Source of the DNA: Chryseotalea sanaruensis
GTDB taxonomy: Bacteria > Bacteroidota > Bacteroidia > Cytophagales > Cyclobacteriaceae
Assembly: GCF_003990915.1 (NCBI RefSeq)
Contig: NZ_BHXQ01000004.1
Location: forward strand, 524,622 to 588,621
Length of the DNA: 64,000 nucleotides
Direction: 5' to 3'
Under the pieces are notes generated by a model. The model ran no database searches and was not told where the DNA came from. It saw only the letters and a program-made list of their open reading frames with translations. Shown here piece by piece: positions 57,601 to 62,044 of this stretch. Position numbers and translations under genes: made by a program. Positions within the stretch are counted from its first letter, which is position 1. Every line of letters starts with the position of its first letter.

Positions 57601-60172
57601 TATGCAAAGTGTTAATGCCTTTAAAGAGCACATTAGTAGCTACGATTTAAATGGTAACATCATGCAACTGCAAAGAAGCGGGCAAGATGGAAGTTTGATA
57701 GATGATTTGACCTACAGTTATGGAGCTAACCCCAGCGCACAAAGCAATAAACTTTTTAGAGTAACTGACGTAGCAGATGATATCAACGGCTTCAAAGAGC
57801 TTAACAGTACTATCGATGATTATGTGTATGACAATAATGGGAATATTACACTTGACCGGAACAAATCAACAGAGGAACTTGTAGCCAATGGTGAATTTGA
57901 TAATGGTAGTGCAAATTGGACAACTACAGAACCTACACGCCTAAGCTTTGTCAATAGCAGGATAGAAATTTCGGCAGGTACTTTGGAAAGTGTTATTACA
58001 CAAGAGACCCTCATTAAAAGAAGCACTCATCATGTTGTGAGTTATGTTTTAGTAAGAACATCAACCACAGGATCAGTGAACATCAGGGTAGGGAGTAGTT
58101 CAACCAACTATTCACTTACTTCATCTGGATCTCTGTCAATATTTACCTCTAGTAATGGTACAAGTGATGTTAAAATAATAGCAAGCCCTGATTTTTCTGG
58201 CTATATCGAATCCATATCAGTTCATGCTGCTACAGCCATCACCTACAACTACCTCAACTTACCCGAGACTGTAAAACGTGGTGATGAGGGTAGTATCCAA
58301 TACATCTACACCGCCACTGGCCAAAAGCTGGCCCAGGTAGTTACTGAAGGCATTAAAACAAAAACAACAGATTACGCAGGCGAATTCATTTACCAAAATG
58401 ATACCCTGCAATTTGTTAACCATGAAGAGGGGCGTATCATTCCTTCCCCCCTCTCCTCTGGAGAGGGGCAGGGGGGTGAGGCCCAGGCCGAATACCAATA
58501 CCACCTCAAAGACCACCTTGGCAATGTGCGCGTAACCTTCACCTCAGTACCAGAAGTAGAAGAAACATTGGGCACACTTGAAACCACCAATGAAAACGAA
58601 GAGCGTGCAAACTTCCTGAAATATGACGATATTCGTAAAGTGAATTCCACACTCTTCGACCATACCAACACAGGCAGCACACAATACGCCATGCGACTCA
58701 GCGGTACAGCAGAAGAGAAATATGGTTTGGCGCGTTCCATTGCCGTAATGCCTGGTGATGTTCTCAGTGCAGAAGTATTTGCTAAATATGTTGACTTGAG
58801 TGACCCTGATGTTGAAACCTTCCTTGAAGATTTAATAGCGAACATTATTGCTGGAACTGCCGACCCCGGTGTAGTTATTGATGGCGGAAATTTTGGAAGC
58901 CCTGGTGCTTTAACTATGCCTTTTGGAACAATATTAAACAAAACAGAAGAAGGGCCGGGCGCACCTAAGGCTTATCTGAACTGGATTGTGTTCGATAAGA
59001 ATTTTGTACCTATAGATTCTAAAAGTGGTTTTGACAGAATAAGCACAAGTGCCAAAGAAAATGGTGGCTTTGCACCCGAAGGAGTTGCGCACGAACAACT
59101 CGTTACACCGACTATAGAAATTACCGAGCCGGGTTATGTGTACATCTACTTGTCTAATGAAGAGGCTGGCACAGAAGTATACTTCGATGACTTTAAGGTG
59201 ACCCATACCAAATCGCCAGTACTAGAGGAGAATTTTTATTATCCCTTTGGTATGATCGCAGAGAGAAATAGCAGAGAGGGAATGACTGAGCAGTCATACT
59301 TGTATAACGGAAAGGAATTACAAGACGAATTAGATCTTGGTTGGTTGGATTTTGGTTTTCGCTTTTATGATCCGGCAATTGGTAAATTCACTGGTATTGA
59401 TCCGCTGGCAACTAAATATCATTGGTTAACACCGTACAACTATGCTGAGAATTCACCAGTGGCAAATATTGATCTTTGGGGATTGCAGAGGTATTACGCT
59501 GCCAATGGTAGTCTCTTGGGGCAAGTTGGTGATAACACAGATGTAAGAGTTGTTAATTCAACCATGACAAATGATCAAGCACTTGAAAATATTCAATCCG
59601 GTGGAGCTGGATCAACACAGACTTTGATGGATAATAGTGTTACGTTTGCGGATTACTTTACAACAGTTTCAGATGTTACAAATGATGCTGCATTGCAGAC
59701 ATATTCAAATAACGGAAGCAATTGTTTTGATGCTGCAGCAGCGCAATTGAAAGATGCGGGTGTTACACAGACAGGCCCAGGCGATGCAATACAAACTTTA
59801 GTTAATACTACCAAAGATCCGGGTTTAACTGCAGATGCTTTTGGTGGCGCTATTCGGGTACAAACAGAATTGAATAATGGGAATCCAGTAATGGTTGGGG
59901 TCAAAGAAACAAAAACTGATGGCACTGCTCCTGATCCTGGAAATAGGAATTCTAATACAGGACACTTTGTGGTAATACGTTCTGTAACTGTTGCTGCTGA
60001 TGGAACAGTCACATTCAACTATCTGGATAACGCTAAATCATCCACGGGTAAGAATGCTAATAATAATTTTACCCTGAACACCACGACCGGAGGTATGTCA
60101 GACACTACAACTCCGGGAGGCAGGACAACTTACTCAAGTTACGAGGTATCGGAGGTCAGGAAAAATAATTGA
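51662..60172 (+). CDS. Giant RHS polymorphic toxin-like protein
   Basis: Exported protein of 2836 residues. After a signal peptide (about 1-18) come Ig/PKD-like modules, including six nearly identical 93-residue repeats (388-945). A DUF6443-like part (about 1108-1190) opens the YD-repeat region (about 1190-2500), interrupted by two lectin-like modules (about 1655-1812 and 2070-2190). The RHS core with YNGKELQDELDLGWLDFGFR and DPLATKYHWLTPYNYAENSP lies at about 2545-2605. The C-terminal 230 residues form a separate domain with candidate catalytic C2688 (GSNCFDAAA), H2768 (NTGHFVVIR) and D2789 (FNYLDNA), the order and spacing of a papain-fold cysteine peptidase such as the C39-like group. The RHS shell normally encloses such a toxin. 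The catalytic assignment is inference. Confidence 0.85.
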   Translation: MRNAVLVCLLGCVSLCYGRSLEKTIHSEGKGVPPSYSVTISGPTTALAGESQSFTATWRDRFNNVVAPPSSGFPAFWEANGGTVLSQNATSCTIQWSSGFSLGIVAYEKTTSDDSYFAFLNVSIADNSPIAPATTYTITNNCSATLITRLSNPPSDVDWFWQTTPLGTSTELGNQSTLNRTLKVTHNIYLRARSKSAPYLWSQTSQNAGEISVISPVTNPGTISSLNTTICSGSSAGLYETSSASGTFTYQWMRSSDNVNWVPINGATDIDYPPAALANSTYFARSATNICGSSLTNKILINVHPTLGAPSIQNNSICESGSIAVTPGTNANATRWYATATGGNEIPTSNNNSPFTSITTTYYLSSYNILTDCESKPRIPVTVTVNTRPNVAVSSASQATCSGQMMTTVNLTNPNGVSGTTYGWTVSAPNITGAGGGTASAITQTLSQTTSTNQTATYTITPTANGCNGTAVTHTVTVKPRPTIAVSSASQSACSGQMMAIVNITNPNGVSGTTYSWTVSAPNITGTSGGTASAIKQTLSQTTSTNQTATYTITPTANGCSGSAAIHTVTVKPQPTVAVSSASQSICSGQVMSSINLTNPNAVGGTTYGWTVSAPNITGASGGATSVIGQTLSQTTSTNQTATYTVTPTANSCSGTAVIHTVTVKPRPTVAVSSASQSTCSGQVMSTVNITNPNAVSGTTYGWTVSAPNISGASGGSTSAIAQTLSQTTSTNQTATYTITPTANGCSGTTVAHSVTVKPRPTVAVSSASQSTCSGQVMSTVNISNPNAVSGTTYGWTVSAPNISGASVGSASAIGQTLSQTTSTNQTATYTVTPTANGCSGTAVAHTVTVKPRPTVAVSSASQSICSGQVMSTVNITNPNAVSGTTYGWTVSAPNITGASGGSTASIAQTLSQTTPTNQTATYTVTPTANGCSGTAVTHIATVNSTSVGGTIASNVEAYGVATGILTLSGKNGAVQKWQQKIGSGSWTDIANTTTSLAYNNINTSTYYRAVVKSGVCAAQNSTETAVLIYDVPAISIQGNSSIPAGGSTTIASSSNLFSYQWYRNNQLLAGQSSSTLVVTKPGLYKVAAKTTSTSPVFTTGEMEISRNRYNPLVDMNYVTTYSFNIAGVNEQTDLYDLEVEDYSESTTYFDGLGRPVQSVALGAAGNGNDLISPVEYDAFGREAKKYLPYAHANRDGRYQPTALADQSNFYSNAGDKVADDIAPFSETIFEPSPLNRIIKQGSPGVDWQPNGDHTYNAADHTVKYSYEFNQANEVLQWTFTYPTEEYTTSALNAFGKVEAGTVATPVFYPANQLYKNKTKDEQGNQVIEYVDKEGRTILKRVQVVTGNPSSTDVDRDTNWASTYFIYDDFGNLVCVIPPEPSKRLATQYFYTSSTETIKNNFLKRWAFRYRYDSRQRMIMKQVPGAEPVYMVYDDRDRLVMTQDGSQRSLSGRPWTFTKYDALNRPIATGLKDTTISVVLTQSQMQALVNNFYAKDSSKYYEEYIGTAPGNLHGYSNQSFPTTHSAYGATVGSPNESYFLTLSYYDDYTSINSWGSDYDYDDLNLQSTKDGVNYHQPDNFNNRVRGQVTATKTKVLDGGKVGGYTWLKAVNYYDDKYRLIQSISDNYKGGTDRITNVFDFVGKVLTTSTVHITQDVNWKDLVNTTVVGNKLLSGSTFANGWGNSGAASVETSQSNQDVWMKFNIVQMSGNTIIGLTDQSLDAGYTTIDYGFYITGGSLRIYENGANKLTVGSGHKSGDELKIVREGTSIKYFKNNEFLYTSLTPSSNSLLVDVAFYHNNIAVSNVRTSFTQSDINTTRRFDYDRAGRLIDTWHSFNGQPEILLTHNEYNELGQLVDKKLHSILADASDAKQSVDYAYNIRGWLTHINDAALMAQAQEAKDYFGMELAYNTDLGTGNPSDKLQFNGNINAMKWSNNQGFGDQKENAYNFTYDPLNRLKTADFKQKDMSSWGLAKHRDANGIMQSVNAFKEHISSYDLNGNIMQLQRSGQDGSLIDDLTYSYGANPSAQSNKLFRVTDVADDINGFKELNSTIDDYVYDNNGNITLDRNKSTEELVANGEFDNGSANWTTTEPTRLSFVNSRIEISAGTLESVITQETLIKRSTHHVVSYVLVRTSTTGSVNIRVGSSSTNYSLTSSGSLSIFTSSNGTSDVKIIASPDFSGYIESISVHAATAITYNYLNLPETVKRGDEGSIQYIYTATGQKLAQVVTEGIKTKTTDYAGEFIYQNDTLQFVNHEEGRIIPSPLSSGEGQGGEAQAEYQYHLKDHLGNVRVTFTSVPEVEETLGTLETTNENEERANFLKYDDIRKVNSTLFDHTNTGSTQYAMRLSGTAEEKYGLARSIAVMPGDVLSAEVFAKYVDLSDPDVETFLEDLIANIIAGTADPGVVIDGGNFGSPGALTMPFGTILNKTEEGPGAPKAYLNWIVFDKNFVPIDSKSGFDRISTSAKENGGFAPEGVAHEQLVTPTIEITEPGYVYIYLSNEEAGTEVYFDDFKVTHTKSPVLEENFYYPFGMIAERNSREGMTEQSYLYNGKELQDELDLGWLDFGFRFYDPAIGKFTGIDPLATKYHWLTPYNYAENSPVANIDLWGLQRYYAANGSLLGQVGDNTDVRVVNSTMTNDQALENIQSGGAGSTQTLMDNSVTFADYFTTVSDVTNDAALQTYSNNGSNCFDAAAAQLKDAGVTQTGPGDAIQTLVNTTKDPGLTADAFGGAIRVQTELNNGNPVMVGVKETKTDGTAPDPGNRNSNTGHFVVIRSVTVAADGTVTFNYLDNAKSSTGKNANNNFTLNTTTGGMSDTTTPGGRTTYSSYEVSEVRKNN
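52823..54496 (+). repeat. Six tandem 279-bp repeats within the RHS gene
   Basis: Six in-frame units of 279 bp (93 residues) begin at 52823, 53102, 53381, 53660, 53939 and 54218. Each starts with RP/QP and a VAVSSAS motif and contains CSGQ, TTYxWTVSAPN and a TNQTATY segment. Units 4-6 are the most alike at the DNA level. The units are PKD/Ig-like stalk domains; their near identity suggests recent duplication or homogenisation. Confidence 0.93.
58441..58481. repeat. GC-rich palindromic element inserted in the RHS coding region
   Basis: CCCCTCTCC (58448-58456) and GGAGAGGGG (58460-58468) form a perfect 9-bp stem with loop TCT, flanked by further C-runs and G-runs (58446-58476). The DNA around it is AT-rich. 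It is read in frame as PSPLSSGEGQGGEA, a peptide typical of interspersed palindromes in this phylum. Confidence 0.75.
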
Positions 60173-60175
60173 TTT

Positions 60176-60865
60176 ATGAGGCTATCATTTTTAGCAGTAT
60201 TGATTTTTCAGTTCTTCAGTTCTCAGAATTGTGCAAGTGAGCAGAATGAAGATAAGGGACAATCTTGGTTAAATATTGAATACGTTGAGTGTTTGAAGAA
60301 CAGCTTACCATGTGAGTGTGAAAAGAACACTGAAACATATTACTCATTGGTCTTGGATACAAACGATGACAGTAAAAATTTTGGTATTGCGTTGTCTAAC
60401 TTTGAGGAGATGGAACCTCAGTTTTATCCTATTAAAAAAATAGGGTCTAATGAATATGCAGTGCTAAAGAGTAGAGAAGATGCTTCCAGTTGGGCTAAGG
60501 TCATTATCAAAGATTGGGATCTTCAGTTCATTGAAGGTAATGTATTATCAAAATTTACCAAGTCAAACAAATCAACTGGATACGACCTAAATCATTATTA
60601 CGAAGATAATGTTGACTTACTGAACAGAGCTTTTACGGCAAGAGGGTATCCGAAATTAGAGGAGATTGTAAAAGAGAGCACGTTAAAGTGTGTTTGCAAT
60701 AAGTGGATGTCAAGGCAGAATGTACTATACGTTTATGGGGCACCAAAGTCTTGGATTATTGAAATGAAAAACGATAGTGTTCAAATTTTCAGAATCACAA
60801 ATACTGACAGAGACCCGGACGATTCTGTTCGAACGGAAAAAGTAGCAAGCTATAAATGGAGGTAA
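60176..60865 (+). CDS. Secreted protein downstream of RHS toxin, putative immunity
   Basis: Protein of 229 residues that starts 3 nt after the RHS stop codon. A hydrophobic signal (1-19; MRLSFLAVLIFQFFSSQNC) ends at a Cys that may be lipidated (weak lipobox). The rest is unlike known families: Cys pairs (CECEKN, CVCNKW), acidic segments and Trp/Tyr-rich beta strands. Position directly behind a polymorphic toxin, small size and divergent sequence are the hallmarks of an immunity protein. An envelope location would fit a toxin that acts on the cell wall or another periplasmic target. This is inference. Confidence 0.6.
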   Translation: MRLSFLAVLIFQFFSSQNCASEQNEDKGQSWLNIEYVECLKNSLPCECEKNTETYYSLVLDTNDDSKNFGIALSNFEEMEPQFYPIKKIGSNEYAVLKSREDASSWAKVIIKDWDLQFIEGNVLSKFTKSNKSTGYDLNHYYEDNVDLLNRAFTARGYPKLEEIVKESTLKCVCNKWMSRQNVLYVYGAPKSWIIEMKNDSVQIFRITNTDRDPDDSVRTEKVASYKWR

Positions 60866-60881
60866 CAATATACCCCAACCC

Positions 60882-60932
60882 CCACTAGTCGTATCATCTC
60901 GCTACTACTTTTGGAATAAACTACATAGCCCA
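60882..60932. repeat. Palindromic repeat, right copy of the RHS flank
   Basis: The segment CCCACTAGTCGTATCATCTC (from 60881) and what follows matches the left copy at 47883-47933 over about 50 nt (shared CACT.GTCGTA, TCTCGCTAC, then CTT and CATAGCC/CATGACC). The palindrome itself (60887-60909) is decayed. The RHS locus therefore lies between two copies of the same element. Confidence 0.65.
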
Positions 60933-60953
60933 GCGTTTGCGCTGGGTTTTTTT
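60929..60953 (+). terminator. Rho-independent terminator after the RHS operon
   Basis: CCCAGCG (60929-60935) and CGCTGGG (60940-60946) form a perfect 7-bp stem with a TTTG loop, followed by seven T. It closes the RHS/immunity transcript, about 65 nt after the last stop codon. Confidence 0.9.
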
Positions 60954-61305
60954 ATATGAGATCAAGCAGTAAAGACAGGATGCAAAAAATGGATATTGTC
61001 AGTGCACCAAACTGAAATAGAGTCAAGGTTCTGAAATCGGGATTTTGCGTTGTGAACTTTCGTTTGTGTTTGGGTAAAGGATCAAGCTGGGCGGGGACAG
61101 CAATGGCAATAAGAATTCCTCCCATGATAGAGAAGACCAGGCTAAGTATAGCAACTGCGAAGAAGATTTTGGAAGTACTGGTTTTGATTTGGGTAATAAG
61201 ACCGTAGTTAGCAATAATTGTGCAGAGAAGAACGAGCGCCACACCTACAGCCTTTTGTGAAGTGGCTACTTTATACTCCAGGGCTTTTTCAACACGTTTC
61301 TTCAT
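60952..61305 (-). CDS. Three-helix membrane protein paired with XRE regulator
   Basis: Protein of 117 residues with three membrane segments (about 18-38, 45-67, 95-115). The start overlaps the XRE regulator gene by 4 bp, so they form an operon. The first part is charged (MKKRVEKALEYKVATSQKA). No family was recognised. In mobile elements such small membrane proteins next to a repressor may be envelope-sensing or host-protective, but nothing shows this here. Confidence 0.65.
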   Translation of the reverse strand: MKKRVEKALEYKVATSQKAVGVALVLLCTIIANYGLITQIKTSTSKIFFAVAILSLVFSIMGGILIAIAVPAQLDPLPKHKRKFTTQNPDFRTLTLFQFGALTISIFCILSLLLDLI

Positions 61306-61670
61306 AGTGTAGCGATATTTTTTTGAAAGAAGTCTTTAAATTTTTTCTTGGTTAAAAAAGTCTCGATCATTTTAAAGACCATAGATTTTTCCTCAGGCTC
61401 TAGTTCCTGAATAAGCTTTACCTGCTCCATGATTGATTTATCTTCCACGGTTACCTCTTCAGGCATTGTTCCGTCAAAGTTTACGAGTTGGTCAATGGTC
61501 ATTCCAAAATACTTGGCCACCTTATGGATTGCATCGATAGATAAATCACGTTCTCCACTCTCAACTTTAGAATAATTAGAACGGTGCATGTTTATGAGTT
61601 CGGCCAGTTGTTGCTGAGTCAAGCCTTTTTCTTCGCGTATCTGCTTAATGATCTTCCCAATGTTCTTCAT
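61302..61670 (-). CDS. XRE-family transcriptional regulator
   Basis: Protein of 122 residues. A Cro/C1-type helix-turn-helix (about 5-62; IKQIREEKGLTQQQLAELIN, MHRSNYSKVESGERDLSID) is followed by an alpha-helical C-terminal part (70-122) probably for dimerization. It diverges from the small gene and the primase-like gene at 61793 and beyond, and inverted repeats lie in the shared promoter region, so it probably represses that promoter and its own. Confidence 0.9.
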   Translation of the reverse strand: MKNIGKIIKQIREEKGLTQQQLAELINMHRSNYSKVESGERDLSIDAIHKVAKYFGMTIDQLVNFDGTMPEEVTVEDKSIMEQVKLIQELEPEEKSMVFKMIETFLTKKKFKDFFQKNIATL

Positions 61671-61684
61671 GGCTTAAAGTTATC

Positions 61685-61773
61685 AAATAGATACCTATTT
61701 GGCTACTTTGCTATATTTTGACACTTTAAATGTTGCCTAAATGATACATTATTGATACCTTTGAACTGTATCA
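61685..61773. promoter_or_regulatory. Divergent promoter region with two candidate operators
   Basis: TTG (61733-61735), a 20-nt spacer and TACCTTTG (61756-61763) form a consensus promoter for the plus-strand genes. TGATAC (61753-61758) and GTATCA (61768-61773) form an inverted repeat around this -7 box, so a bound repressor would block it. A second inverted repeat, AAATAG-ATAC-CTATTT (61685-61700), lies just before the regulator gene and fits autoregulation. The word GATAC recurs four times in the region. Confidence 0.55.
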
Positions 61774-61792
61774 AAAAAGCACAATTTTTTCT

Positions 61793-62044
61793 ATGGCACA
61801 TCCCACCCGATCCAACCGCTCCTTTTTATCAGCCGAGACGCTTTGTCGGCTCAACAGCTTTTTGGAATGCGTGCCTCCGGAAGAATTGCGGGAGCACTTG
61901 CTGGAACTCTATCACCAGTATCTCATCAACGAGCACGAAAGTCTTCCCGTCAATTTTGGTGACATGGCTCATAACATGCAAATGCTCTTCGACCTGTTGA
62001 AGTTCCTGGCCCAAAACAATCAACCCACTCAATCCGGTAGCTAA
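61793..62044 (+). CDS. Small protein upstream of the primase-like gene
   Basis: Protein of 83 residues, all-helical by composition (FLECVPPEELREHLLELYHQ, DMAHNMQMLFDLLKFLAQNN). No family recognised. Its stop codon overlaps the start of the CHC2/Toprim gene (TAATG), so they are coupled. The C/G-rich codon choice in this and the next gene differs from the rest of the window, pointing to a separate origin. Confidence 0.68.
   Translation: MAHPTRSNRSFLSAETLCRLNSFLECVPPEELREHLLELYHQYLINEHESLPVNFGDMAHNMQMLFDLLKFLAQNNQPTQSGS

Noticed and set aside
58390..58941. Open frame of 183 codons on the minus strand in the RHS gene
   Set aside because: It lies fully inside the RHS coding region and has no recognisable domain.
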